Source of the DNA: Hassallia byssoidea VB512170
GTDB taxonomy: Bacteria; Cyanobacteriota; Cyanobacteriia; Cyanobacteriales; Nostocaceae
Reading direction: 5' to 3'
DNA length: 64,000 nucleotides
Assembly (NCBI RefSeq): GCF_000817785.2
Contig: NZ_JTCM02000004.1
Location: 119,897 to 183,896 of the forward strand
Below, piece by piece: positions 52,339 through 62,099 of the stretch; within the stretch, counting starts at the first letter, position 1; each line of letters starts with the position of its first letter. Made by a program: the position numbers and the translations under genes. Under the pieces are notes generated by a model. It was not told where the DNA came from. It saw only the letters and a list, made by a program, of their open reading frames with translations, and searched no databases.

Positions 52339-52932
52339 TTAAGCTTCTAACACCTGCTGCGCTGTTAAATTTAATTCTGGAAAGACTTGAGAAACAATTC
52401 GCTCATTGCCTCTAAAAACAGCTTCCTCATAAAAACTGTCTACTAAAGTCAAAACTGTTACACCAGGTAGATACTTTGGATCGCCCTCGATAAAATCCAC
52501 AAGCCAATATTCAGGAATCTCTATTACGTTATATTCAGCACGTTTGCGCCTGTGGTCAATAATTTTAGTTCCTTCACTGACTACCTCAACTACAAGCAAT
52601 GGGGGAGAATCAATTAACACTGCTGATTTATTTTGCAGTTCCTGCCACTGTGTTAGTGTAACTACACAAACATCAGGGATTCTAGAAGTAGCTCTTCTTC
52701 CTACTTGAGGAATTTGAATACCTATAGAGCTGTGCCGAGAAACCCAATTTCTATCCAAACGCTTAATCTCAGCTTTGAAGATATCATTCAAGGCATCCGT
52801 AATATCAGCATGTTTACCTCGTGCTGGCGGCATTTCTATTAATTCTCCATCCACTAGTTCGTAACGATTGTCCGTGTCATCGTGATAATTAAGATACTCT
52901 TCAAAGGTTAGTTGTCTGGTTGTAGTAGTCAT
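52339..52932 (-). CDS. Uma2 family (DUF820) putative endonuclease
   Basis: 197 residues, ATG at 52932. Typical Uma2 start: RQLTFEEYLNYHDDTDNRYE (to ELVDGELIEMPP). The nuclease-like core is IPDVCVVTLTQWQEL, LLVVEVVSEGTKIIDHRRKR and AEYNVIEIPEYWLVDF, with Asp, Glu and Lys/Arg in the right order for PD-(D/E)XK. Unlike the paralogue at 18943 it lacks a coiled-coil tail. Target unknown; Uma2 genes are multiplied in cyanobacteria and may be mobile or defence-related, but that is inference. Convergent with MocR through a repeat-rich spacer. Confidence 0.9.
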   Translation of the reverse strand: MTTTTRQLTFEEYLNYHDDTDNRYELVDGELIEMPPARGKHADITDALNDIFKAEIKRLDRNWVSRHSSIGIQIPQVGRRATSRIPDVCVVTLTQWQELQNKSAVLIDSPPLLVVEVVSEGTKIIDHRRKRAEYNVIEIPEYWLVDFIEGDPKYLPGVTVLTLVDSFYEEAVFRGNERIVSQVFPELNLTAQQVLEA

Positions 52933-53098
52933 AGAATGCGTGGATTTTAGATTTTGGATTAATCAACATTCACCATTACTTCCCCTCTACCTTGATCCCG
53001 ACTTATAGAAATTTTGCAATCCCTTCAGTCTTGACCTGGCTTTAGATATGTAAAACTTTGTATGCTGAATTAATCAGTCTTAATAGTTATTTTAAAAA

Positions 53099-55435
53099 GT
53101 GCAAGAAGATTTTAGATTAATAGTTGACTTAGTGTCAGTTTTCGGCATCGCTGCCTGTGGGGGACTTTTGGCGGCTTTGTTGGGACAACCGGTGTTATTA
53201 GGGTATCTCATCGGCGGGATTATCGTCGGACCAACCGGACTGGGACTGATAAAAGAAGTTATTCAAGTAGAAACTCTGGCACAGTTCGGGGTTGCTTTTT
53301 TGTTATTTGCTTTGGGGGTAGAGTTTTCTTTAGCGGAACTGAAAAAAGTGCGAGCGATCGCTCTTGGAGGAGGCACCGCGCAAATTACCCTGACAATTCT
53401 CGTCACGGTTTTGGTATGTGGTGTCACAGGTGCTTGGGGAGTCTTACCTGCTAAAGGCGTCTTTTTGGGAGCAATTCTCTCTTTGTCTTCTACCGCAGTT
53501 GTCCTCAAGTGCTTGATGGAGCGCAACGAAACGGAAACGCCCCACGGACAAGTGATGCTGGGTATTTTGGTAGTCCAAGACTTGGCGCTGGGACTAATGA
53601 TAGCAGTTTTACCCGCGTTGGATCAACCACCAGAATTTATTGGTATAGCAGTATTAACAGCGCTAGCGCGGATTAGCTTATTTGCTGGTGGTGCGATCGC
53701 GGCGGGGATTTGGTTGATACCGCCTTTGTTGCGACTGCTAGCCCGTACCGAAAGCCGAGAGCTATTTTTATTAGGAGTGGTGGCGCTGTGTTTGGGTATC
53801 GCCCTGCTGACAGAACATATGGGGCTTTCGATTGAGATGGGAGCGTTTGTTGCTGGCTTGATGATTTCTGAGGTGGAATACGCCGATCAAACTTTAACTT
53901 ATGTAGAACCGCTGCGGGATATCTTTGCTAGTTTGTTCTTTGCTTCAATTGGGATGTTAATCGACCCGGTGTTTTTATGGAACAACCTAGAATTGATTTT
54001 GGGATTGGTAGCGCTGGTATTTGTCGGTAAATTTTTGATTATTACGCCTTTGGTGATGCTGTTCCGCTACCCGTTAAAAACCGCGTTAATCGCTGGCTTG
54101 GGACTGGCGCAAATAGGGGAATTTTCCTTTGTGCTTGCTAGTGAAGGGCAAGCGCTGGGGTTGGTATCGCGAGGGATATATTTACTGACTTTGGGAACGA
54201 CAGCGGTAACATTAATAATTACGCCTTTTGTGCTGCGATTAGTGCCGTTTTTATTCAACTTTGCTGAATCAATGCCTTGGCTGAAACCGTATTTAGACGG
54301 AGAAGGTCAGCCGCTGGATGTGTCAGATGAGCTACCGATAAAAGACCATGTGGTAATCTGCGGTTATGGGCGAGTGGGCAGAAATTTGGTGAAGTTGTTG
54401 CAGCAACACGATTTGCCGATGGTGGTGATAGACCAATCAGAAAGGAGAATTCAGCAGTTGCGGGAGGCGGGTGTGCCTTATGTGTATGGTAATTGCGTGA
54501 GTTTCCATGTTTTAGAAACGGCGGGAGTTAACAGTGCTTCATGTATGGCGATCGCACTTCCTGACCCAATGAGTACTCGTCTTTGCCTTAAACGCGCTTT
54601 GGAATTATCCCCAGAATTAAATTTGGTTGTTCGCGCTACCAAAGATAAAGATATTGAGGTGCTTTACCAACTAGGTGCCAGAGAAGTTGTCCAACCAGAG
54701 TTTGAAGCAAGTTTGGAAATGGCAACTTATTTATTAACAGGCTTAATGTCACCAACTGTCGTACAGCGAGAAATGCAGGAAATTCGCGAACGTCATTATT
54801 TGGATTTGCGACCCGAACAGTCAGCATCTGAAGTACAGCGCGATTTACAGCAAGCAACTCAAGATTTAAATCGCCGCTGGTATAGTTTACCATCAGCTTC
54901 GCCCTTAGTCGGTATGACTTTAGAAGAAGCGGATATGCGCTATTTAACCGGGGTGAGTTTGATGGCAATTCGCCGCGCCAACGGTGAAGAAATAGATTAT
55001 CCGCCAACTGGTACAATATTGGCAGAAGGCGATCGCCTATTAATAGTTGGTGCAGATGAAGAATTCGCAGCTTTAGATGAATTCGCCAAAGGTAAAGCTA
55101 CTGTCCCCGGAGAAAATAGCGCTTGTCAGTGGATAAGTCTCAACGCCGATTCTCCATTTCTCGGTAAAACTTTGGTTAATCTGGATATTCGCCGCGAATA
55201 CGGCGTACAAGTGCAAGCCATGCGGCGAGATGGCAAATTTATCCGCTTTCCTGATGGTAACATGGACTTGCGAACTCACGACCAAGTGCTTTTGTGCGGT
55301 AGCTTGGCGAATTTAAATCAACTACAACACTTGCTGGCGCCAGCAAAACCAGTACCGCTGTCCATCCCTATTGTCAAAGCCGGTGAAGCCGAAGCCCTCA
55401 AAGAGTTTTTACCTATGGATAATTGGCGAGAATAG
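53099..55435 (+). CDS. KefB/CPA2-type cation:proton antiporter with RCK domains
   Basis: 778 residues from a GTG at 53099. Residues 1 to about 385 make the CPA2 membrane domain (about 12 helices), with GYLIGGIIVGPTGLGLI and LLFALGVEFSL. A TrkA-N (RCK) domain starts near 412 (DHVVICGYGRVGRNLVKLL, dinucleotide-binding G-x-G-x-x-G). Two TrkA-C domains follow (about 585-670 and 680-760). It probably exchanges K+ or Na+ for H+ and is gated by nucleotides. Single gene; its end overlaps a spacer before the convergent FMN reductase. The fusion of all modules is normal for cyanobacterial members. Confidence 0.92.
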   Translation: MQEDFRLIVDLVSVFGIAACGGLLAALLGQPVLLGYLIGGIIVGPTGLGLIKEVIQVETLAQFGVAFLLFALGVEFSLAELKKVRAIALGGGTAQITLTILVTVLVCGVTGAWGVLPAKGVFLGAILSLSSTAVVLKCLMERNETETPHGQVMLGILVVQDLALGLMIAVLPALDQPPEFIGIAVLTALARISLFAGGAIAAGIWLIPPLLRLLARTESRELFLLGVVALCLGIALLTEHMGLSIEMGAFVAGLMISEVEYADQTLTYVEPLRDIFASLFFASIGMLIDPVFLWNNLELILGLVALVFVGKFLIITPLVMLFRYPLKTALIAGLGLAQIGEFSFVLASEGQALGLVSRGIYLLTLGTTAVTLIITPFVLRLVPFLFNFAESMPWLKPYLDGEGQPLDVSDELPIKDHVVICGYGRVGRNLVKLLQQHDLPMVVIDQSERRIQQLREAGVPYVYGNCVSFHVLETAGVNSASCMAIALPDPMSTRLCLKRALELSPELNLVVRATKDKDIEVLYQLGAREVVQPEFEASLEMATYLLTGLMSPTVVQREMQEIRERHYLDLRPEQSASEVQRDLQQATQDLNRRWYSLPSASPLVGMTLEEADMRYLTGVSLMAIRRANGEEIDYPPTGTILAEGDRLLIVGADEEFAALDEFAKGKATVPGENSACQWISLNADSPFLGKTLVNLDIRREYGVQVQAMRRDGKFIRFPDGNMDLRTHDQVLLCGSLANLNQLQHLLAPAKPVPLSIPIVKAGEAEALKEFLPMDNWRE

Positions 55436-55500
55436 CACAGTCCACGTAGGTAGACTTGGTTTATGTAGTAGCGAATTATATTCGCTTTTAAAACATCCTC

Positions 55501-56082
55501 TTAAAATGGGGTTCCTTTTTCTTTTCTTTGTCGTTGCAGTGCTTCTTCGTACCACTCTAATTCATCCAAAAATTGACCGACTCTTTTTGTCAAAGTCGCT
55601 TCTCGTGAAGCACCTGATTCATCTAGAGAGTCCCCAATTTTGGAAATGGCAAAAATGCTTGAAATAGTAGGCATTCCCATTTCTGACAGAAAAGCGCGTA
55701 ACTGTATGGCTGCCCGCACTCCTCCAAAGCCACCAGCTGAATAGGAAACAATACCAGCCGGACGAAAAAAGTATTCTTCTAGATAGTGATCCATCAGGTT
55801 GCTCAACCCTGGCTGAATGGAATGGTTATATTCTCCCGCAACAACTACAAAACCGTCTGAATATCGGATATGGTCTGCCAGTTCTTCCATTTTTGCAGGA
55901 GCCTGACCTTTCTCGTACTCCTTATACATCCGGTCTAAGATGCCAAAGTTATACTCCTTTGCATCCACAAAAATCACTTCATGGTTTCTTTGCCTGAGCT
56001 GATCAATCATGAATCTGGCAGCTTTGATACCTTGGCGATCGCTTCTGTAGGAACCATAGAAGACTAATGTTTTGAAGCTCAT
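55501..56082 (-). CDS. NADPH-dependent FMN reductase family protein
   Basis: 193 residues, flavodoxin-like. FYGSYRSDRQGIKAARFMID is the FMN phosphate loop, GEYNHSIQPGLSNLMDHYLE the flavin-ring loop and SYSAGGFGGVRAAIQLRAFL the second FMN loop, the exact triad of the SsuE/YieF/Lot6 branch. It reduces quinones or flavins using NAD(P)H, often in stress protection. Single gene on the minus strand; DUF1993 lies upstream in the same direction but 160 bases away, so separate transcription is likely. Confidence 0.9.
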   Translation of the reverse strand: MSFKTLVFYGSYRSDRQGIKAARFMIDQLRQRNHEVIFVDAKEYNFGILDRMYKEYEKGQAPAKMEELADHIRYSDGFVVVAGEYNHSIQPGLSNLMDHYLEEYFFRPAGIVSYSAGGFGGVRAAIQLRAFLSEMGMPTISSIFAISKIGDSLDESGASREATLTKRVGQFLDELEWYEEALQRQRKEKGTPF

Positions 56083-56240
56083 GATGAATGATTTTTAACT
56101 ATTTCCGTTAAAAGTCGCACACTGTATTCTTTCTAATGTTGTCATGGATTGCGATATTAATATTAAAATAATTGGAAACAAGCGATCGCTAGCACCCGAA
56201 ACGTCCGGGTAGTGCGATCGCCTCCACTTATTGCAAAGGG

Positions 56241-56747
56241 TTAAGACTTACCGAGGAAGTCTTTTTTGCCAAGTTCTACACCGCAGTGTCTGAGAATGTC
56301 ATAGGTTGTTGTGACATGGAAATAAAGGTTTGGCAAAACAAAATATAGGAGAAATGGCATTCCTTGAAAAGATAGGCTCTTGTCACCCTGCTTAATGGTA
56401 ATTGATTTATCTTCCGAACCATCTATTTGTTCGGGTTTAAATGTGTCTAAATAAGAGATAGTTTTCTGAACGCGGTCAATAAGTTCGGGCAATGTAGTTT
56501 CATTATCCTCAAACTTGGGTGCTTCTGTGCCTGCTAATTGTGCAACACCCCTCTTTGCTATGTCAGAGGCAATTTGTACTTGTCTTGACAATGGAAACAT
56601 ATCTGGGAATAAACGATTATTGACCAACACAGAAGAATCTATCTTTTTGGTTTCTGCATATGTAGCACCTTTTTCCAGAATACCTACAAGGTTCTTCAGT
56701 GAGCGAATACACACTGGTACTGAAGCTTGATACATTGAAATAGTCAT
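56241..56747 (-). CDS. DUF1993 family protein
   Basis: 168 residues from the ATG at 56747, preceded by GGAGAAATATC; an upstream frame to 56921 overlaps the hfq gene and is not used. Sequence MTISMYQASVPVCIRSLKNL, then DMFPLSRQVQIASDIAKRG and FLLYFVLPNLYFHVTTTYDI matches DUF1993, a four-helix bundle in the DinB-like superfamily with conserved His near the C-terminus (LYFHVTTTYDILRHCGV). Function unknown; DinB-like proteins are often metal-dependent thiol transferases. Single gene; hfq ends 85 bases upstream. Confidence 0.88.
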   Translation of the reverse strand: MTISMYQASVPVCIRSLKNLVGILEKGATYAETKKIDSSVLVNNRLFPDMFPLSRQVQIASDIAKRGVAQLAGTEAPKFEDNETTLPELIDRVQKTISYLDTFKPEQIDGSEDKSITIKQGDKSLSFQGMPFLLYFVLPNLYFHVTTTYDILRHCGVELGKKDFLGKS

Positions 56748-56832
56748 TGATATTTCTCCAGAAATTGTTAAATAGATATACCCCTCCGTATTATCTCGTA
56801 GTTGTTTTCCGAAATCAAATATGATTCCTATA

Positions 56833-57048
56833 CTAACTCTTGGGCTTAATATAGGCGATCGCTTGTTTCCAAACTGTTGTCTGCTGGCTGTTTTCATCGG
56901 CAATACAGATACAGTGTGCATCTTGCCATAAAACTCTTCCCGTCAGCACATCACCAGTCAGCAACTTAAATTCTACTGGTGTCGTTTGTTTAATCAGGTT
57001 TTGAACTTGTCTAATACTGGGTAATGAAGTGTCGAATTCAGTAATCAT
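56833..57048 (-). CDS. hfq: Hfq-like RNA chaperone, cyanobacterial type
   Basis: 71 residues from the ATG at 57048; the longer frame to 57150 only translates a heptamer repeat. The Sm fold is visible: helix LPSIRQVQNLIKQTTPVEFK, then LLTGDVLTGRVLWQDAHCIC and a second Sm motif TTVWKQAIAYIKP. Cyanobacterial Hfq is short, lacks some RNA-binding residues of the E. coli protein, and acts in type IV pilus motility and competence by binding PilB. Position next to divergent dapF is conserved in cyanobacteria. The hfq 5' region is filled by a GTGGATA repeat. Confidence 0.88.
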   Translation of the reverse strand: MITEFDTSLPSIRQVQNLIKQTTPVEFKLLTGDVLTGRVLWQDAHCICIADENSQQTTVWKQAIAYIKPKS

Positions 57049-57060
57049 TTTTCGTAATGA

Positions 57061-57186
57061 TAGTAGATAGTGGATAGTGGATAGTGGATAGTGGATAGTG
57101 GATAGTGGATGGTGGATAGTGGATGGTAGATAGTAGTCAACAACCAACAACTAACAACTAACAACTAACAACTAACAACTAACAAT
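57061..57186. repeat. Two heptamer tracts between hfq and dapF
   Basis: About nine units of GTGGATA (57066-57127) are followed by about five of AACTAAC (57150-57184). Both are STRR-type heptamers with distinct sequence, back to back in a divergent promoter region. Confidence 0.88.
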
Positions 57187-57217
57187 TCCTAATCATTGAT
57201 AATTCATCCTTGGAGAA

Positions 57218-58054
57218 ATGGCAATCGAATTTACTAAGTATCACGGTTTGGGCAATGATTTTATTTTGATTGACAATCGCTCGTCATCAACGCCAGTCAT
57301 CACTCCAGAAGAAGCAATCAAGTTGTGCGATCGCCACTTTGGTATCGGTGCTGATGGTGTTATTTTTGCCTTACCCGGAGAAAATAACACTGATTACACG
57401 ATGCGGATTTTCAACTCCGATGGTTCGGAACCAGAAATGTGCGGTAACGGGATTCGCTGCTTTGCGGACTTTGTGGCTGATTTAGAGGGCGAATCTCGAA
57501 ATAAAGATAAATATCAAATTCATACCCTTGCTGGTGTAATGACACCTCAACTGATGGCTGATGGACAAGTTAAAGTAGATATGGGTCTTCCCTGGTTACT
57601 CGCTGGCGAAATTCCGACTACCTTAGCTAACGCCGACGAAAAGGTAATTAATCATACCTTAGAGGTGGCGGGTAAATCTTGGGATGTCACTTGTGTAAGT
57701 ACGGGAAATCCGCACTGCATCACCTTTGTAGAAGATGTAGCCGCAATTCCCCTAGAAACAATTGGTCCTAAGTTTGAGCATCACCCAGTTTTTCCCCAAC
57801 GGATAAACACCGAATTTGTAGAAGTGGTGCGCCGCGACTACGTTAAAATGCGGGTATGGGAAAGAGGTGCAGGTATAACTTTAGCTTGCGGGACTGGTGC
57901 TTGTGCCACATTGGTGGCTGGAGTGTTGACCGGAAAATGCGATCGCACAGCTACTGTTGAACTTCCCGGTGGACCTTTGCTAATTGAATGGGCAGACGAC
58001 CAGCGGCTTTATATGACAGGACCTGCAGAAAAAGTTTTCGCTGGTAAATTATAA
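57218..58054 (+). CDS. dapF: Diaminopimelate epimerase
   Basis: 278 residues. The enzyme converts LL- to meso-diaminopimelate for lysine and peptidoglycan synthesis. The two catalytic cysteines are in the right places: Cys75 in MCGNGIRCF and Cys224 in LACGTGACA. The start [15 protein letters not shown] and the [14 protein letters not shown] block are classic. GGAGAA lies eight bases before the ATG. Divergent from hfq. Full length. Confidence 0.97.
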   Translation: MAIEFTKYHGLGNDFILIDNRSSSTPVITPEEAIKLCDRHFGIGADGVIFALPGENNTDYTMRIFNSDGSEPEMCGNGIRCFADFVADLEGESRNKDKYQIHTLAGVMTPQLMADGQVKVDMGLPWLLAGEIPTTLANADEKVINHTLEVAGKSWDVTCVSTGNPHCITFVEDVAAIPLETIGPKFEHHPVFPQRINTEFVEVVRRDYVKMRVWERGAGITLACGTGACATLVAGVLTGKCDRTATVELPGGPLLIEWADDQRLYMTGPAEKVFAGKL

Positions 58055-58403
58055 CTTAAAAGATTTCATCAACCACCAAGACACTAAGACAAAAAGAAAA
58101 TATTCAACAAGCGTAAATAATTTCTTTCCCGTCCTTAGCGTCTTGGGGTTCAATATAAAAATATTTTGCTTTGCATTATTGACACCTTTTCCCTACTTAA
58201 CTTGTCGTCAAAAGCCAATGTGTCAATTCTCAAACTGACATATTAGCTATACCCACTATTTATTTATTAGCATTATCTTTTTATCATAAGAGTTTTATAT
58301 TTTAATTTTTGTTGTCTATTATCTAAATAAATTATCATAAATTGTCTAACTTTTTACACGTAATAAATTATCTACCTCGTCGGAAATCAGGGAGAAATAA
58401 AAT
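58055..58403. other. Gene-free A+T-rich region after dapF
   Basis: 349 bases; only TTGTCGTCAAAAGCCAATG-like and A/T tracts, with CCAAGACACTAAGAC near 58074, a motif common between cyanobacterial genes. No reading frame or hairpin is convincing. The end, CAGGGAGAAATAAAAT, holds the ribosome-binding site of the next gene. Confidence 0.4.
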
Positions 58404-58823
58404 ATGACACTTGAGCAAATAATTTCCCCCTTTCTTTATCAAGCTGTTATAAAAAAATACGAATGCGGACTTTATAGAGATGCGATACTTGCAGCTACAT
58501 TTCAATTGCAAGAGTGCATCAAGGTAAAAGCTGATTTAGGCACGTCGCAAATTACAGCTAATTTTGACTGCATCAATGAGGTGTTCGGAATGCCGAAACC
58601 ACTTATCAAAGTCAATAGCATGAATACAGTTGGCGAAGTGTATGAACAAATGGGATTTGATAAAATTTTACAGGGAATATGGCAGGGTATTAGAAATTCC
58701 CGAATTCATGCTGAATGTTTGGATGATGAAACTACAGCTTATGCCATCATTGTCTTTATAGACTATCTCATAAATCGTATTCAAAATAGCGTCAACATCG
58801 AATATGAGCTAACGAAAGATTAA
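58404..58823 (+). CDS. TIGR02391/Ymh-like protein with HEPN-type motif
   Basis: 139 residues, ATG with GGGAG upstream. Helical. GLYRDAILAATFQLQECIKV and the C-terminal GIRNSRIHAECLDDETTAYA resemble the TIGR02391 (Ymh) family and contain an Rx4H motif (Arg97-Asn98 to His102) like that of HEPN ribonucleases. TIGR02391 proteins often sit near restriction-modification or abortive infection genes. Here it is alone: no MNT nucleotidyltransferase or antitoxin is next to it. RNase activity is therefore only a possibility. Confidence 0.68.
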   Translation: MTLEQIISPFLYQAVIKKYECGLYRDAILAATFQLQECIKVKADLGTSQITANFDCINEVFGMPKPLIKVNSMNTVGEVYEQMGFDKILQGIWQGIRNSRIHAECLDDETTAYAIIVFIDYLINRIQNSVNIEYELTKD

Positions 58824-59328
58824 TTATCGTAGTAACGACTTTAGTCGTTTATTGAAAAACTAAAAAACTTGCCAAGTCCTAATAATTTATTTTAATTTAA
58901 CCTTTATAGAGCTATTAACCCTAATTACCCAAAAGTATTTTATTAAAACTGCGCCCTTAACTATGCTTTCGGATAACGAGTAACACCGTGTCGTAAGTAG
59001 CGGTAATTCATGAATTACCGCTACTTTAATAATAGACTTTTCAATTATTTTTGCGTAAGTCCTATAAACATGTAATGTGACAGAATTTTTGTAGACAAAA
59101 CGCCGATAAAGGTGATTGTAGAGAAATTTTTTAGATGTCATCCGTACCGATCGCCTGTGCAGCAAACGAGAAATTTCCGTAAAATCATCGTTATGTAAGT
59201 GATTCATCCAATCGGGTGAATGCGATCGCATCTATTAGAACTACCCTGAAGAAGAGGCTAATGTGCTTTCAAAGATGATGATTACATGGTGTAATACATC
59301 AGTTGCTTGTGTATAAAAGGGTTATAAA
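58824..59328. other. Gene-free region upstream of the first histidine kinase
   Basis: 505 bases. It holds a hairpin AACGACT-TT-AGTCGTT (58834-58849) just after the HEPN gene, preceded by CGTAGT like the other GTAGTAA repeats, and a perfect 28-base palindrome at 58997-59024. A 114-codon minus-strand frame (58887-59231) is not recognised as a protein and has no ribosome-binding site. AAGGGTTATAAA precedes the kinase GTG. Confidence 0.45.
58997..59024. repeat. Perfect 28-base palindrome
   Basis: Arm GTAGCGGTAATTCA and its exact complement TGAATTACCGCTAC without a loop. It is a strong cruciform candidate; the GTAG...CTAC ends match the other repeat families in this window. Confidence 0.8.
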
Positions 59329-61956
59329 GTGAATCAAACTGTGAAATTGCCATATACACCAGATTTTCAACCAGAAGCTTTGCCGCTACTAGAAAAAATT
59401 GCGGCAAATTTACCGGGGATGATTTTTCAATTTGTTCAGCAGCGAGATGGTTCGCAGTTTGTTGTCTATGCGAGTTCTGGCTGTCGAGAAATATCTGAAT
59501 TAGAACCAGAAGTTGTGCAAGCAGACTTTCAAATACTACGCAAACTGATTCATCCCCTAGATGCGATCGCCTTTGAAGCATCTGTGAGATATTCTGCCTC
59601 TACTTTGACACCTTGGCAATGGTCCGGACGCATTATCACGCCTAGTGGTAAACTTAAGTGGATTCAAGGCACTTCTCGTCCGGAAAGACAAGCAGGAGGT
59701 GATATCCTTTGGGATGGCTTGGTGATGGATATCACAGACCGCAAGCAAGCGGAATCAAAATTGCGCGAGAGTGAAGCGCGTTATAAAGCAATTTTAGATG
59801 CTATCCCCGATTTAATGTTTCGCATCAGTCGAGATGGCGAGTATCTCGATTTTAAAGGTGAAGGTGCAAAGAAGGCTATTCCCCCAGAAAACATCATCGG
59901 TAACAATTTGCGGGATTTATTGCCTGATGATGTTGCTAATAATAGCCTTCATGCGATCGCTAAAACTTTGGATTCTCAGACTCTGCAATCTCTAGAATAT
60001 CAACTATCAACGCCATTGGGAATACGAAATTATGAAGCACGGTTGGTAGTTAGCGGACAAGATGAAGTCTTAGCTCTTGTCCGTGATATTACGGAGCGCA
60101 AACAAGCAGAAATTGACTTGCAAAATCTTGCCGAAAAGTTTTCCAAGGCTTTTCGTTGCAGTCCAAATCCAATTACCATCAGCACAGTGCAAGATGGACG
60201 CTTCATAGAAGTTAACGACAGTTTTGTGAAACTCTCAGGTTATGAACGAGAAGAAGCGATTGGACGTACTGCAATTGATTTGAATATTTGGGTAAACCAA
60301 AGCGATCGCCAAAAATTATTGCAGCAGTTGCATTCCCAAGGAGCAGTTCGCAATCTCGAATTTGAATTTAGAAAAAAGTCCGGCGAACTTGGTTTTGCAA
60401 TGGTTTGCGCCGAAATAATTGATTTGAATGGGATGCGCTGCATTCTGTCTGTCACTCATGATATCACAGAACGCAAGCGAACAGAAGCGCAATTACAATT
60501 GACATCACAACGCGATCGCTTATTAACCGAAACTTTAGCCAGAATCCGCACTTCGCTCAACTTAGACCAAATTCTCCAAACGACTGTCAACGAAGTTCGG
60601 CAATTTTTGCAAGCAGACCGAGTTTTTATTGGTCTAAATGATGGTAACAAAGAAGGCAGAATTCTCGCAGAATCAGTAGATCCAAAATATTCATCAGTTA
60701 TAGACTGCAAAATTAAAGATCCAGTTGTCATGCAAGAAATGAAAAGGCTACTGACAACTAATAAAGTGCGTGTGGTGGAAGATATCGACCAAATCGATGT
60801 ATCTCCCAAATTAAAAGCACATTATCAACAATTTCAAACGCGGGCAACCTTAGCAGTCCCAATTATGTTAAATGGTGAATTCTTTGGAGCGTTAATTGCT
60901 AATCAATGCTCTCATCCTCGCCATTGGCATCAAATGGAAATTGATTTACTAAAGCAAATGTCAGAACAATTAGCGATCGCCATTCAACAAGCTCAACTAT
61001 ACCAAGAATTGGCAGCACTTAACACCAATTTAGAACAACAAGTAGAAGAACGTACTGCCCAGTTACAGCAGAAAATGCAGGAACTGCAAGAAATCAATCG
61101 AGTTAAAGATGTTCTGTTACACACAGTTTCCCACGATATGCGAACTTCAGTCATGGGTAATTTGATGGTGCTAGAGAATTTACTTAAAAGTGGGGGAGTG
61201 GGGAGTGGGGAATGGGGAATGGGGGGACAAGGGGGACAAGGGGGACAAGGGGGACAATTATTAATGCCCGATTCCCAATGCCCGATGCCCAATGCCCAAT
61301 GCCCAATGCCCAATTCCCAATTACCAATTCCCAATTCCCAATTACCAATTCCCAATTCCCAAATCACCGTACAACGCTCAATTATCGAACGAATGATACA
61401 AGGTAACGAGCGCCTGTTAGCAATGATTAACTCTTTGCTAGAACTTCATTCCAGCGAAGAACAAGGAATTGTGCTGCATCGAGAACTTGTACAATTGGGT
61501 ACACTGCTGCCAGCGGTTATCAGAGATTTGCAGCCAATGCTGTCAGAAAACAATGTTACCTTGAAGAACTTAGTTCCCAAGGATTTACCGTTAATCATGG
61601 CAGATTCGACTAAATTGCAACGAGTTTTGCAAAATTTGTTGACTTATAGTTGGCTGCACAACCCACCGGGATTAAACTTAACTTTGAAAGCGACAGTTGA
61701 GGATCGGATGATTCGCGTTCAAATTCAAGATAACGGTGTGGGGATGAACAAGTTAGAATGCGCTAGGCTGTTTGATTTGTTTGTCCGCGATCCTCAAGCT
61801 CGTTCTTCAACTTGCACAGGCTTAAAATTATATATTTCTCGACAAATAATTAAAGCACATCAAGGTGAAATTGGCGTTAAAAGTAACCCCAAACGCGGTT
61901 TAACTTTCTGGTTTACCTTACCTTTGGCAAATTTGCCGACAACGAGCCGCTCATAA
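59329..61956 (+). CDS. Multi-PAS/GAF histidine kinase with repeat insertion and degenerate ATPase domain
   Basis: 875 residues from a GTG. Order: PAS-like (about 20-140), PAS (about 150-255), PAS (about 265-380), GAF (about 395-565), coiled coil, DHp helix with [10 protein letters not shown] (His602), and a HATPase domain (about 690-865). After VLENLL a stretch of about 57 residues (about 621-678) is translated tandem repeat ([24 protein letters not shown]). The N box reads [10 protein letters not shown] with Tyr773 where the paralogue at 62100 has Asn; the second glycine box reads STCTGLKLY. Autophosphorylation is therefore doubtful. No response regulator is adjacent. Phytochrome-type or redox sensing cannot be assigned. 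Confidence 0.82.
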   Translation: MNQTVKLPYTPDFQPEALPLLEKIAANLPGMIFQFVQQRDGSQFVVYASSGCREISELEPEVVQADFQILRKLIHPLDAIAFEASVRYSASTLTPWQWSGRIITPSGKLKWIQGTSRPERQAGGDILWDGLVMDITDRKQAESKLRESEARYKAILDAIPDLMFRISRDGEYLDFKGEGAKKAIPPENIIGNNLRDLLPDDVANNSLHAIAKTLDSQTLQSLEYQLSTPLGIRNYEARLVVSGQDEVLALVRDITERKQAEIDLQNLAEKFSKAFRCSPNPITISTVQDGRFIEVNDSFVKLSGYEREEAIGRTAIDLNIWVNQSDRQKLLQQLHSQGAVRNLEFEFRKKSGELGFAMVCAEIIDLNGMRCILSVTHDITERKRTEAQLQLTSQRDRLLTETLARIRTSLNLDQILQTTVNEVRQFLQADRVFIGLNDGNKEGRILAESVDPKYSSVIDCKIKDPVVMQEMKRLLTTNKVRVVEDIDQIDVSPKLKAHYQQFQTRATLAVPIMLNGEFFGALIANQCSHPRHWHQMEIDLLKQMSEQLAIAIQQAQLYQELAALNTNLEQQVEERTAQLQQKMQELQEINRVKDVLLHTVSHDMRTSVMGNLMVLENLLKSGGVGSGEWGMGGQGGQGGQGGQLLMPDSQCPMPNAQCPMPNSQLPIPNSQLPIPNSQITVQRSIIERMIQGNERLLAMINSLLELHSSEEQGIVLHRELVQLGTLLPAVIRDLQPMLSENNVTLKNLVPKDLPLIMADSTKLQRVLQNLLTYSWLHNPPGLNLTLKATVEDRMIRVQIQDNGVGMNKLECARLFDLFVRDPQARSSTCTGLKLYISRQIIKAHQGEIGVKSNPKRGLTFWFTLPLANLPTTSRS
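61189..61363 (+). repeat. Composite tandem repeat inside the kinase coding sequence
   Basis: G-rich heptamers (GGGGAGT, GGGGAAT), four GGGGGACAA nonamers, then about fourteen heptamers of the AATGCCC and AATTCCC/AATTACC kinds. The order is the same as at 19720-19920 and in intergenic repeats generally. It keeps the reading frame and inserts at the tip between the two DHp helices, judged by alignment to the paralogue. Confidence 0.88.
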
Positions 61957-62099
61957 TGTCACTATAGGAATGGTTGAGAGTGCAAAATTCAAAAAATTAA
62001 TTTTTATTTTTTATTTTTGAATTTTTAATTCCCCGTTTGCGTAGCGTCTCACAATGAGAAGGGGTTGACCGAGGTTATGGAAATTGGTCACAGGAAGAA

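Noticed and set aside
56748..56921. N-terminal extension of the DUF1993 frame over the hfq end.
   Set aside because: The ATG at 56747 has a good GGAGA site and starts the family domain; the extension only re-reads hfq in another frame.
58887..59231. 114-codon minus-strand frame between the HEPN gene and the kinase.
   Set aside because: No recognisable protein features, covers a perfect palindrome and lacks a ribosome-binding site.
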